Below, one piece after another: positions 20,674-33,113 of a DNA stretch of 64,000 bases (positions are counted from its first letter, which is position 1; every line of letters starts with the position of its first letter). The position numbers and the translations under genes were made by a program. The stretch covers positions 28,397,735 to 28,461,734 of the forward strand of contig NC_041003.1 of NCBI RefSeq assembly GCF_004193775.1. The letters run 5' to 3'. The notes below the pieces were generated by a model. That model saw only the letters and a program-made list of their open reading frames with translations, did not search any database and was not told where the DNA came from. This DNA is from Glycine soja. Taxonomy: Eukaryota; Streptophyta; Magnoliopsida; Fabales; Fabaceae.

Positions 20674-21370
20674 ACCTGCAACCAGTTGGGACGTATCCAA
20701 GGGGGGCAAGGGCCCTCAGGAACATTTGTGTATATATACAAAAATAAAAATAAAAATAAAATATTAATAAAAGAAAATCTATATAAAAAATATGTTTTTA
20801 AGTTGATATTTGTTAAAAAAATTCTAATAGTTGATCATATGATATCTCTAATTTTTTCATAAAATTAATAATAAATACTTTTTAAAATTATTTTTTATTT
20901 ATTAAATAATTATTTATTAAAACTTAAACATTTAAATAATTATTAAAGGTCATCCTGTTCGGGTAGCTGATATTTTTTATGCAGTCAAATTATCTTCATG
21001 GGAATGGTTAAAGGGAAGAATGAAGGGGTTTGTCTATCCTCTTTCTTCCTGGCTTATGTGTCCAACAGCTTGCATCGGTGTAGCTCACTAGTGTTAGGCT
21101 TTTTGTTGATGTCACTTGTTTGTGATGTATCATGTGCTTTATGAATATAGGGTTTCTAAGGTAACGAGTGAGGGGGTTCTATGACAGTGAAACTATGATG
21201 ATTCTCAAAAATCGTCTTATAATATTTTTGCGGTGGCAATTCTATACTATAAATAACTTTGACAATGATGATTTTGTAGAGGTTGTCTTAGAAAGTAGCG
21301 TTCCACGATGATTAATAATATAACCGTCGTGGAATGCTTTTGAAATTATTTAAAAGATAAGAGCGAATTG
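20674..21370. other. unassigned region with possible LINE tail and CACTA-like hairpin
   Basis: At 20946-21090 the plus strand encodes HPVRVADIFYAVKLSSWEWL and then FVYPLSSWLMCPTACIGVAH. This resembles the C-terminal tail of plant L1-type LINE polyproteins (SWxWL...W...P.ACI), judged by eye. At 21300-21340, TTCCACGA and TCGTGGAA form a hairpin like CACTA subterminal repeats. Neither identification is firm. Confidence 0.3.
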
Positions 21371-22800
21371 AATCCATTTGTCTATCTCTCTCTCACACAC
21401 TCATCTTTGGAACTCGAAACGATGCCACATTCCTCACCATCATCATTATCATAGCTTTCCAGACCTTTCAAAATCACCACCATCTTCTCAAACCACCAAT
21501 CGAAAATTGCATTCATGGCACTGTCATTGATGTCCCCTTCGAACAGGGGAATGACATCCGCTGTGCTAAGCTCTTCATGTTGGACTTCAAGCATGAGGCT
21601 TCGTTGCTTTGGAGCGCATGGCATGAGCTGAGGATGAAGGCTTTGATGAGCGTGGTGTTCTCTTCGGGTGTTGGAAGCTGGGGACAGTTTCGTAGTCGAT
21701 GTCGACGTCTCCGGAGAGGATGGTGATAAAGGTAGAGTCGTAGGCGAAAAGGATTTTCAGTCAACAGTGGGTGGGTCCTAATCCGCTTCCACTTAAAATA
21801 CTCACAACTCATCCCCACTTAACGCATCTTTCTCTTCCCTCCTTCTTTGGCATTATGGCTAGGTGATCTCCTTTAGCAGATTGCAATGCAAGTTTCATAC
21901 TTTGCTTCTTTTCTTCAAATCCCATTTTTCCATTTTCAGTTATCTCTTCTTTCGTCTTTTGAATTTGGACTCCCTTTGGTTAGAAAAGAAAAAAAACACT
22001 TTTTTTCCTTTTTCTAGATGTTTTTGTTTCGGATACTTGTGTCATAGAAATGTCCCCTTGCTCGAAGGGGGATCAGGATAATTGATTTATACGTCTAGAT
22101 ATATGATCATGATGGACCAACTAAAAAGAAAAGATATCAGATCATGATTTCCCTTTTTTCTCTTTGGAGGGGGATCAGGGGAAGCTAGGATGTTATGATT
22201 GCCTAACTTAACAAATTTAGTGGTTATTGGACATTAATGATTATCTTCTAATTCATTGGTTCTGACTATGACCAAATGTTAAATGTGATTCTATGACAAA
22301 ATTATACTTGTTTTTTTTTAGGTGCTAAGACGAATGGGAGTAGTATTCATTTGTTTCACAAAACAATTAATGCATATGCTATTGGTCCAAAATGATTCGT
22401 GGAATTAGGACGTTTAGACACCATCTTTATATCGGTGGCTCTACCGATGTGAAGACTTTGGGGATAGGCTATGGCCTGATTGAATATATACATTTGAGAA
22501 AAAATCCCACCAATGACTGATAGCTTTGTGGGAGATAGAATCAGATCAACAGGATTGACTGAAAGAAACCTGGTGATGGGCATCCATATATTAATTTTTT
22601 TTCCATTTGATCTGTGGAGGCTGGCATTCCATTGATGGATCCATTTTTCTTTTGTCAAAAGTAAAGAAAATGATGTAATCTTAAGTGTTCTTGTTCTTCT
22701 TTTTATTCTCTTGCTTTTCTCTTTTTGCTTCCACTCCTTCTTCTTTTAAAGTTGGACACACATTATTGTGTTCTATGGATCAACCAATGAGGTTTCATCA
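21371..22800. other. unassigned region, unrecognised open frames
   Basis: Positions 21382-21820 are richer in GC than their surroundings and open on the minus strand for 80 and 101 codons in two frames, but I recognise neither product. Positions 21850-22700 contain polypyrimidine stretches and no clear gene. An eroded or captured gene fragment is possible. Confidence 0.3.
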
Positions 22801-22808
22801 TGACAAGG

Positions 22809-23080
22809 TTAGAATACATTGGTCGCATCTAGGAAGGAGTATCCAAAGCTACAATAGCATTTGATGGAAAAGCTTTGAAGGCTTTCAGATGGAGTGAGTT
22901 CATACTCATACCTTATCCATGTTGGTGGAGTAAAAGTTATCAATTCACGATGTTGGATGAGTTCATGAAGATTTATCTCTATGATAGCATACCTATTGTA
23001 CTTGCTTTGTTTGTTCTCTATAAAGAATGCCATTGGAAACCTTTCTTCAACAAACTTGACTACTTTCTTTGGTCGGTTTT
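22809..23080 (-). pseudogene. unrecognised protein fragment interrupted by retrotransposon A
   Basis: A minus-strand frame of about 90 codons reads KKVVKFVEERFPMAFFIENK, then TPPTWIRYEYELTPSESLQS. Its composition looks protein-like and it runs directly into the LTR at 23081, suggesting an older sequence cut by the insertion. I do not recognise the family. It might belong to Sirevirus B, but the similarity is too weak to assign. Confidence 0.3.
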
Positions 23081-24375
23081 TGTTAAGTCTGCCTATGTCC
23101 AAGTCACATTGGACTATACCAAACAATTGAATCCCTAAGGTTTTGATGTTAGCAAAGTATAAATTTCATGTATTAACCTTTCATGCTTAAGCTATAGGTA
23201 CATCTATTTCTATGAGATACAAGCAGAAAAGTAAGAACAGAAAGGCTATGGACGATAGGCAAAGTATTAGTCATTGGACGATATTGTCTCAACATCCAAT
23301 CGTTAGAAGACAAGTGCTTTAGCACTTGGTTCACAGTAAAAAAGCAACAGAATTGTTACTCGATCCTTAAGTACTAAAAACAATCATCAGAAAGTAATGT
23401 CCATATGTTCAATAAGTAACATCCATAATTTAAATTGTATTGTATTGGCATTCTTAATTCCTTTTGTCTTATGTTGTTAATGTTTCTTTTGATTTGTACA
23501 TTGAAAGTTCACTCTAAGCACTAGGCGACACTTGCAGATTGTACTTCTCTAAAGATATGTTGCAGAAAGTGTTTGTGGTCCCCACTCTCTTTCTCTCTCT
23601 CTCTGCAAAATAGCGGCCTTGTGTCAAGCACCAAAGCTATTAGACAACGGCTAGCTGGGACCTCTAAACGGATCAAAGCTCTAAAGTCTATATAAAGCTT
23701 GAAGATGTTTGCGTTAAGGTTGTCGAATTACAAGAGAATAATCTAAGACAAAACGAACAAAAGTGTTGTAACGTTGTCAATTTGCTCGAGGAAGGAAACT
23801 TGAGCGAATTAAGTGAATCTTAGCTTTGCTAAGTTAGCGATTTTCATTGTATTCGAGTTTATTGTGCAAACACTCTTTGAGTGATTAGATTACATTTTCT
23901 ATCAAACATATATTGTTTGTGAAAGCCAAGAGTGACTTAGTGACAAAGAATACTTGGGTCTTAATCTCAATGAGAGATTAAGGATAGTGCCAGGGGTGGC
24001 CTAGAGAGTACTCATTACAGCCATAAGTGGAATAGAAAATACTTGGTTGTAATCAAAGAATTGATTAGTTGAATCCTTCAAGGTTTGAAGGAGAACTGGA
24101 CGTAGCCTGAAAGTTGGGGTGAACTAATATCAAACCTTTGTGTCTTCTTTATTGCTTCTATATAACTCGTTATTTTCTATAAGTTACTTTTACACTACTG
24201 TATCCAAGTTTTGTGAACTGATTTCTTAAGCACAACATGATTTCAAACCCCTTGGACGAAACCCCTCGTCCATTAATATTTATTTGAGAAAAGCTTTCAA
24301 AAGTTTTTGAAAGATTAAGTTTTTATCCATCAGACTATTCAACCCTCCCTTCTAGTGTGTTTCAGGAACTTTAGC
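23081..24375 (+). repeat. 5' LTR of element A
   Basis: Starts TGTTAAGTCTGCCTATG and ends just before the primer-binding site. Its first 800 bases match 34462-35280 well, sharing AAATCCCTAAGGTTTTGATG and GTATTAGTCATTGGACGATA. It is longer than the surviving 3' copy. Confidence 0.85.
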
Positions 24376-24387
24376 TGGTAATAGAGC
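24376..24387 (+). other. primer-binding site of element A
   Basis: TGGTAATAGAGC directly follows the 5' LTR. It is close to TGGTATCAGAGC, the initiator-methionine tRNA site of plant copia elements. Confidence 0.7.
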
Positions 24388-24441
24388 TTGGCCTCTGAGT
24401 TAAGCTCTTGATAGAGTAGAGGAAAGAAAATTCCTAAAACG

Positions 24442-27400
24442 ATGGAAGAAGGATATGCTATGAGCAAGCCTTCCTGTGTTCAAGGGAGCCAACTATAACT
24501 AATGGGAGGAAAGAATAATTGCTTTCTTTGAATCCACTCACATTGATATGTGGGATGTTGTAGAAAAAGGAAATCACATTTGTTAGGGTTTTATTTCACG
24601 TTAGATTCAACTTATAGGTCACGTGTAACCCAATCATGATGTAGTAACTGAACTATCGTCTAGGTCGTCTTCCAAAGGAATAAAAGGAGGGATTTCATGT
24701 AATTATTTAACTAAGAATTAGGTTTTTGTATTTTTGTTTTGTAATTGTCATGAAATAAATAACATAAAATAAATTGCAATAAAAATTAATGACGATAAAT
24801 TAATTAAGTAAAGATAAAAATACTAGACTTAGATGGTAATGTCGATCTTGATGAATGAATGTGTAGGTTTGGACTTGGAATTCTCTTGATCAACTGTAAC
24901 TTCACAATCCTCTACTCTTCTCTCTTGATCATCCCTAATTCACTAATGTATTCTACCCTAACTCTCGCATGATCGTAGATTCTAAACTTCTTGCCCGATA
25001 CTCAATCCCTTGGACATACTAACACAAGATTTTAACATTAATGGTCGAGAATTAGCAAGACTTAACCAACATTATTCTATCCCTAGAGATAATCTCAATT
25101 AAGTACTTGATTCATGTTCGGCTTCCAACAAGGCTCGCCTAAGCACAAGTCAATTCCTAAATTCATCTATAAGATGATCAATCAAATAAAAACATTAAGT
25201 ACATAAACAAATAAAGAACTCAAGATGAAGCATTTGAATTGATAGAATTAAAACAAAACAAGGTTCATCCTTTCCTCTCCTAGGTGGAAGGAATTGCACT
25301 CATAAAAATAATACAATGAAATCTAGAGTGTCTAATGGAATAATGGAGGTATCTAGTAGGTGGAACTCTAAAATATAATTCTAAAAACTGCTCGAGATTT
25401 CTACCCCTTTCACAATGAATGCCTAACCTCCTATTTATAGAATTGTAGCTAGGCTTAATTAAGGAGATAATCACAAGAAGTTAAAAACAAATAATATCTC
25501 TAATTAATTCAAGTAATTATCTTCTTATTCAATTGATTTATCCTTAAAAAAATATCTTGTTCTTGATTTTCCTAGCATTTATCTTCAATTTTTGCAATTT
25601 CTCCTTCCAAAACTTTATGTTGATTTGGGCCTTTGGAAATCTGACCATAATGACCAGTTTTTGCTGGAAAACTATCAAAAATTCATTAAAAATAACTAAA
25701 GCATAAAATTCTACCTAAGACAAAGTAAAAACTAAATTTAAAGCTTATTTTATTCAAAACAAGGCCTAAAGTTAAATAAAATATCAGACAAATGTCACAA
25801 AATGCATATGAAAATCCAATAAATTTTTCATTTATCAACACTCCTTTAGATGCTTAGAAGAGCGAGATCCCCAGGGACAAATTGACAAATGATCACAAGT
25901 CCAGGTTTCTTCTTAATTCATGTGCAAGGAACGCACTACTTTGCGCTCTATCACAAGAAGAATATTCCAAAGTTTATAGCTCTAGAACTGCCAAACAGGT
26001 GCGTTACACCTTAGCCATTACCTACGAAGGGTCCTCTGAGGTAAAACGTAAAAAATTGATCAATCTGACATGTAAGTATGAACTCTTCAATATAGAAGAG
26101 GGAGAAGACATCCAAACCATGTTTGGACGCTTCCAAACCATTATGAATGAGCTTTGCTCTCTAGGTAGACACTATGATAATTATGATCACATTGATAAAA
26201 TCTTACGAAGTTTTTCTAGAAAGTGGAGACCGCGGGTTACAACACTAAGAGCCATCAAGAATCTTGATTCAATGACTCTTGAAGAGTTTGTTGGGATGTT
26301 TAAAGTCCATGAGAAAAATCTTCCTCAAGATTAAGGAACAAAGAAAGGGAAGTCGCTAGCCCTTATAGTTGAAAGACCAAAATGCAACTCTGCGTCCAAA
26401 GAGTCATCGTCCAAGGCCCTTGTAGTTAACGATGTTTCAGAAGAAGAATACGACGATGATGACTCTAATGAACAAGATGATGAGCTAAGTCTGATCACCA
26501 AAAAGATCAGAAAGATGTGAAAAAACAAGAACTCCTCTAGGTTCAACAATTCATCCAAAAGATCCTTCTACAAGAAAGAGAAAAGTCCAATAATTTGTTA
26601 TGAGTGCAAGAATCCTGGGCACTTCAAGCCAGAATGTCCTTACCTTCAAAAGCCAAAGGATAAGAAGAGGAAATTCTTTGAGTCCAAAAAGAAAAGCCTC
26701 ATGAGCACTTAGGAGGACCTAGACGATTCATCGTCTAGTGAAGACAGTGAGGAAGAAGCCAATCTATGTCTAATGGCTTATGCGTCCACCAGTAAAGCTG
26801 AATCAGCATTAGACACAAGTTCAGATGATGAAGATCACCATCTTGATGACACTATCAACTTTGATGGTGAAGAGATAATATTTGAATCTAGAAAATATTT
26901 AATTAAAGGGTACAATCAACTTTTATCTGTATATGCTCACGTCTCTAAAGCTTATAGAAAACTAAACAAGTTTTCAACATCTTGAAAGAGAGCATAGGGA
27001 TCTTAAGAAAACTCATCAAGCTCATTTAGTTGATTTTTTCTTGGAAACCACTTCAACTAGTGATGTACAAGACACATTTGTTTGTGAGGAGGTCAAGGCA
27101 TTACTAAACAAAAAGGTATCTAGTGGACGAAAAATATTCTTAAGGATTTTCAAGACTTAGAAGAAAGGGGGAAATCCTTAACCACAACTCTTGAAGATTC
27201 ATAAAAAGAGCACAAAGTGACAACATTATAAAAAGATCTATTTTGATTTAAACTATAAGCTTAGAGGACATGAGGTCTTAAAGGAACTACCTCTTGAGAT
27301 TGAAAAACTCTATACGGAGATAGAAACCTTTAAAGATAACCTAGACAAATTTGTTGGAAGTCATGAAGCCCTTAATAAAATTATTAAGGTGCAAAGAAAC

Positions 27401-27680
27401 CCCAAAGAGGAAAAAAGATTGTGCATGGTGAAGAAGTCACTATTTTCTATTATTAAGGTGCTGGCCATGGTTTCAAAGGAAAAAAGATTATGCATGGTGA
27501 AGAAGTCACTATTTTCTATTTTTGTGGAAAAGTGGGTCATGAGACTCATAATGCAAGGACCTCCCTAAAAAGAGCAACCCATCAAAGGGTCCATCCAGTG
27601 CTTATCAACACCTACAAGCTAACAAAGAAAAAAAGACCCAAAAAGATTTGGGCACCTAAGGGCAAAATAATTCATGTTGC
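24442..27680 (+). pseudogene. gag: gag of element A, interrupted
   Basis: Starts at the ATG at 24442 and is split after about 45 codons by a solo LTR (24581-25837). It continues from 25843 with capsid-like sequence (open 25882-26334), then an acidic D/E-rich segment and a zinc knuckle, CYECKNPGHFKPEC (about 26599-26640), which binds RNA. A second, degenerate knuckle-like FYFCGKVGHETHN lies near 27515, next to a 69-bp local duplication. In-frame stops lie at 26332, 26518 and 26710. It cannot produce a full Gag. Confidence 0.85.
24581..25837. mobile_element. solo LTR nested in gag of element A
   Basis: The 1257-bp insertion begins TGTTAGGGTTTT and ends CATTTATCA (TG...CA). It is flanked by ACATT (24576-24580) and ACACT (25838-25842), a 5-bp target duplication with one mismatch. 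Removing it brings gag together in frame. It has no internal domain, so it is a solo LTR left by LTR-LTR recombination. Orientation and family are undetermined. Confidence 0.8.
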
Positions 27681-27689
27681 AGACCTCTT

Positions 27690-30605
27690 TGATAGCAAGA
27701 AAGAAGCACTAGCCATGGTACCTAGACAGTGGCTACTCACGACACATGATAGGTGAAAAGTCTATGTTCCAATCCCTAAGCCCTATGTCTGGTGGGATGG
27801 TCACTTTCAGAGGGAATCAGAAAGGTCTAATAATAGGTGTAGGTAAGGTTTGTATTCCTTATTATCCTTCTATCAATAATGTTTTACTTGTTAAAGGATT
27901 GAAGCATAATTTGTTGAGCATAAGTCAATTGTGTGATAGTGGATACAATGTCACCTTTAACTTTAACAAGGATATGTGTATCATCCAAAACAAGGACAAC
28001 TCTTTACTCTTGTCTACTAAGAGACAAGGAAATCACTATAAGATTAAACTTGGTGATCTATCCAATCAAAAGGTGTCATGCTTACTTTTAGTCAAAGAGC
28101 ATTACTGGGTATGGAATAAGAAGTTTGACCATGCTAGCTGGAGGTTAATCTCAAAGCTTCAAAAGCATAGCCTCGTAAGAGGACTTCCAAAACAGTCATA
28201 TCAAGATGATTCTATTTGTAAAGCTTGCCAGGAAGAAAAACAAGTAAAAAGTTCTTCTAAAGCCAAAAAAGTTGTTTATACTTTGAGGCCTTTAGAGCTT
28301 CTACACCTTGATTTGTTTGGACCAACCATGACTGCATCCATCTCTAGATGTAGATATAGTCTGGTCATAGTCGATGATTGCACCAGATGGATATGGGTCA
28401 GGTTCCTAACTCACAGGGATGAGTCTTTTGATACCTTCTATAAATTCAGTAGAAAGATTCAAAATGAAAAAGGTATTTGTATCTCTTCAATCAAAAATGA
28501 TCATGGGGGAGTTTGAAATGATCTTTTTGAAAAATTATGTGAAGAGAATGGTATTTATCATAATTTTTCTACTCCAAGAACACCACAACAAAATCGAGTT
28601 GTTAAAAGGAAAAATAGAACTCTTCAAGAAATGGCTAGGACCATGCTTAGCAATCACTCAACTCCTACCTATTACTTATATAACAAAATTTATATAAGGC
28701 CAATCTTAAAGAAGACTCGCTATGAATTATGGAAGGGACGTAAACCCAACATCTCTTATTTCCACCCATTTGGATGTCAGTGTTTCATTTTAAACACCAA
28801 GGATAATCTTGGAAATTTTGATTCTGCAATTTTACTTGGATGTGATTTTGTAATCTTACTTGGATACTCTAAATCGTCCAAGGCATATAGAGTGTATAAC
28901 TCCAAAACCTTGAGTGTGGAATAGGCCAGTCATGTAAAATTTAATGACAACAAGCCTGACATCACAATGTCAGAGCTGGATGAGTCCTTTGTGGAGATGA
29001 AAATAGAAGATATTGTTAAGTCTGCTGCTATGTCCAATCAGAACCAACTTTTGTCCAGCTCGCCAGTGGACGATCAACCTGAATAAGTCAGAGAACCAAT
29101 TGGATGCTTGCTGAGGAATCATCATCAGAGTCCCAGATCATTGGTGATCCTAAGTACAAATTCCAAACAAGGAACTCTCTCAAGCACACAGTGCTACTTT
29201 CCAAGATCAAGCCAAAGCACATAGATGATCCCATGTCTGATGAATACTGGGTCAAAGCAATGCAAGAAAAGCTGGACAAGTTAATGAAGAATGATGCCTG
29301 GAAGCTTGTAGAATGGGTGTTTAGAAACAAGCTAGATGAAACAGGTAAGGTTATGAGGAACAAGGCTAGGCACTTGGCCAAAATTTACTCACAACAAGAA
29401 GGTATAGATTATAGTGAAACCTTTGTTCTTGTTACTCGTCTAGAGGCGATACACATTTTACTATCCTTTGTTGCTCATCATGGTATAATGTTATATCAAA
29501 TGGACGTAAAAAGTGTGTTCCTTAATGGACTTATCAAGGAAGAAGTCTATGTGGAACAACCCCCTAGGTTTGAGAGTTCTATCTACCCTCATCATGTATT
29601 CAAACTTAATAAAGCCTTGTATGGTTTAAAGCAAAGATTATGGAAAGGTAGATACTACTCTATTTCGTAAAGATTATAGAAGTCAATTCCTAATCATCTA
29701 GATATATGTGGATGATATCATATTTGGTGCTACTAATAACTCTCTGTTTGAGGATTTTTCAAAGCTTATGCAAGCAGAGTTTGAGATGACTATGATGAGA
29801 GAATTGAAGTTCTTCCTTGGACTTCAAATCAAGCAAATAGACGAAGGCATATACATACATCAAACCAAGCACATGAAGGAACTTCTGAAGAAGTTTAAGA
29901 TGGACGATGCAAAGCAAATGAAAACCCCTACGCATCCAACCACTGTACTTGGACTGGGCAAAGAATCAAAGTAGGTGGACGAAAAGACATACAGAGGAAT
30001 GATAGAATCACTTCTATATCTCACAGCATCCAGACCTGACATTATGTTCAGTATGTCTTTGTGCAAGATTCCAAAAGGAACCAAGGGAAGTTCATTTATT
30101 TTATGTGAAACACATATTTAGATATTTTATTGGAACTCCTAACCTTGGTTTGTGCTTTAAGAGAGAAAAGGAATACAGGTTGCTTGGTTACTGCAATGCA
30201 GATTTTGCTAGAGATATAGTGGAAAGAAAAAGCACCAGTGGAGGTTGTCACTTCGTTGGTGGATGCTTAGTTTCTTAGACAAGCAAGAAACAAGGGACAA
30301 TAGCTCTATTGACAGCAGAGGCAAAGTATATATCAGCTGTAAGTTGTTGTTCTCAACTCATGTGAATAAAACATCAACTTAAGAATTACAACTTGTTTGA
30401 GAGTAAAGTTCCTATCCTTTGAGATAATACTGCTCCCATAGATTTTTCTAAAAATCCCATCATACATTCACGTGCCAAACACAAAAATAAAACATCATTT
30501 CATAAGGGATCACATTCAGAAGGGTACTGTGGAATTACAGTTCCTTTTACTAAGGATAGGCTAATCTCTTTAAGAGAAAGGCTTGGCATGTTCCCTGTGG
30601 AATGA
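27690..30605 (+). pseudogene. pol: pol of element A: protease, integrase, RT, RNase H
   Basis: The protease motif WYLDSG is readable near 27718, in the frame that continues as SRHMIGEKSM. GAG-pre-integrase and the integrase core follow, open to 28516 (HLDLFGP, VIVDDCTRWIWVRF), with a frame break near 28510. Reverse transcriptase spans about 29104-29975 and keeps YVDDIIFGAT (near 29702), but a deletion removes the segment between YGLKQ and GKVDTT. RNase H spans about 30000-30605, with a shortened TKxL tail. Several stops and frame breaks make it inactive. It ends with TGA at 30603. Confidence 0.9.
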
Positions 30606-31063
30606 AGTTTCAAATCCATGTTTGAAGCCTTAACAAATCACTAAGCATCCAGAGGACCTATTGTCCAATGAGCTTAGTCAATATTGGTGCACTGCACACA
30701 TGCATCCAATGTATGGATTGTGACCCTGGACACAAGTTTAGTTAAACGCAATGTTTTGAGTACACTTGTGTTGAGTCACCTAAAGCGGGTTAGATTTTTT
30801 TTTTAAATAAAAAACCCATATCTTTTCAACTTCCCTTACGACATCTTTCTCTCTCTTCACGCTAAACACTTAACCATTACCATCACTCATCATTACGACC
30901 TTTCACTATCAAAAACTTCTGCAAATTCTCTCTCTCAAAAACCTCTCTGCACCCTAACCTTTCTTCCTCTTAGAAACTTCCCGAGACCCAAGCTGTCCAA
31001 GCCACACCTAACTTTGGAAACAACCCTCCATTTTCTTCATCCAAGGATAGTTCCCTAGTTCGT
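30606..31063 (+). other. spacer between pol and envelope-like ORF of element A
   Basis: About 460 bp with no open frame, containing a CT-rich stretch near 30840-30980. A related sequence with ATTGGATGATGGGTCCTCTA lies inverted in element B near 35950. Confidence 0.6.
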
Positions 31064-32848
31064 ATGACAAGACCTGCACCTGTGACTATCCTTGTTGCGA
31101 AAGCCACAATGAAAGATAAGGAACCACGAGTTCATATCGAACACTACTTTGATATCGACTCATTGGAAAACGTTGGCTACATCATCAAAGCCCACCTCAT
31201 GTTGTGTGTCATCCTTCACTTCCGTGAAGACCCCAAGGTGTATAGCAACGAAGACAATGGAGGCCACTTTGTTGGAAAAGTTCTAGGGATATTAGTAAAG
31301 TTGACTACTGAGATGATTGCTCAAGCCATTGGCTGCAAGCGTCGCATAACCAAGTTTGTGAACAACTAGGGAGATGAACTTGAGGACCACATTGGGCACT
31401 CCTTACAGGAACCCAACTGGGCTAAGACCCCAAGCTGATATAGAACACTGCTGGAATATCTGCTTCCAAAGCACATCCAACTCTTCACTCCCATGTCCAA
31501 GTTTGTTCCTTTAGTCTATTGTCATTAAGCTTTTCCTTTGACTAAGGATGACATCTTTAATGTTGGGATTATTATGATGCAATGTAGGCTGACTAACCAG
31601 TGGCCAAGCTATCCTCCTGGAATTCATATTAGACCCACCATTACCAAAAAGTCCATGCTAGATTGCATCACTCCGAGCTTGCCTCAATTTGACCTCAAAA
31701 AGAAGAAAGGCAAGGTTCCTCCTTACAACAAGCCTATGCTTCATCCTGGTCCAAAGGACACTATTGCCTTGCATCCAATTCCTTACGATTGGAGTAGGAA
31801 CTTCACCAGGGATGTTGCTAAGAAGATTATTGCTCTGAAGCTAGATGTTGAGTTTGATCAAAATGGTACCATGCTTTTTTATTTTAAAGACATGTATGAA
31901 TACTCTCATCTTGCGTCCACTTCAGAGTATGACAAGGAAGACACATCCAATGACATGCGTATGGTGCAAATCCTGCATCCAGCCAAGATTTATAGATTCA
32001 ATGATTGGTAGATGTGCTTCCTGAGGCAAGAAGGAGATAACGAGTTCAATCAATGACTCATCCATGATATTCCTCCTCTTTGTTCCTAGTTTGTCTTTAA
32101 TTTGCACAAGTATTCAGAAGCTGCAATGAGAAGAGCAATTGTAACTGCTTGGGCAAGGTTTCCCACACTCAAAAAGCATTTATTCTCTCTTGATCAAAAC
32201 CCTTGGGTTCCAAGACAAGGCATGGCTGCTGAACTTTAGAGAAAACAACTCAAACTCAACCGCCAGCTAATGGAGATGCAAAAAGTGCCTGAAACCAAGC
32301 AACAACAGAAGAAGCTCAAATCTAAAGAGTTTTTCAACAATCTTCATGCATATCTTGGACTTCAGGTCGATGTTGTTGAACCTCCACTGGTTAAAGTCAC
32401 TTCACAACCTCAACCCATCGTTGAAGATGAATTAGCCATGGTCAGCACTTCCATTACTCCTCGTGAGATAACTCCATTGACCACCTTTGCTCCAACGAGT
32501 GTGTCTAAGGAGAGAATTCAAGATTTGTTGCACCTTCAATAGGCCAACCTGGAAGAAATAATGGAAAGAAGGTTCCTTATTGAACGCATGGAAACCAATT
32601 TTCTGTAAAAAAAAAAAAACACTTTGGAGTCCTCACTCAATTCCTTCAATGACTTTGTGCTTTTCAATATGAACTTATTAATGCAACAAAGGCTACCTCT
32701 GTCCATCCAGCCACTTCCGCCGCCACCAACCTCTATTCCTGCACTTGTAACCACTGTGAATCTTGTGCCTGTGCCTCCACCTCCATCTTCACCACCAAAG
32801 TCACCACCAACTATCCCTCAACCTTTGTCCACTAAAGGTTGGCCATGA
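31064..32848 (+). pseudogene. envelope-like ORF of element A, interrupted
   Basis: Occupies the position of the Sirevirus envelope-like gene downstream of pol. Readable parts are 31064-31369 (VHIEHYFDIDSLENVGYI), 31538-32011 (LHPIPYDWSRNFTRDV) and 32270-32542, a Lys/Gln-rich segment that could form a coiled coil. A Pro-rich C-terminal region follows (32624-32848: PLPPPPTSIPALV, PPPPSSPPKSPP). Stops separate the pieces (for example 31367, 32009 and 32540). I see no clear transmembrane anchor. Homologous sequence lies inverted in element B at 35281-35615. The function of these ORFs is unproven in the family. Confidence 0.75.
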
Positions 32849-33113
32849 TGGCCAAAGTCATTTCCTTTTTCTCTTCAAACCGTATCTTTCGATAATGACA
32901 AATGGGGAGAAAGTAGAAAAGGAATTTTGATTTATAAAACACTTGTACTCATTTGACTTTATAATAAAACAAGTGTTTTGGTGGTCACATATGTGTGTTT
33001 TCATGCTTTTTAAATTTTCCTACACATATTCTCTGATACATGCATAAGGTAAAGAACTTAAGGAGAGTATCCTTAATCCTCACATAATTTACTCATTCAT
33101 TCTAATAACATAT

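Noticed and set aside
27700..27760. Loss of the protease active site in element A
   Set aside because: In one frame DSG appears missing, but the next frame reads WYLDSG and continues into the integrase-side sequence, so the motif is present and only the upstream frame is shifted.
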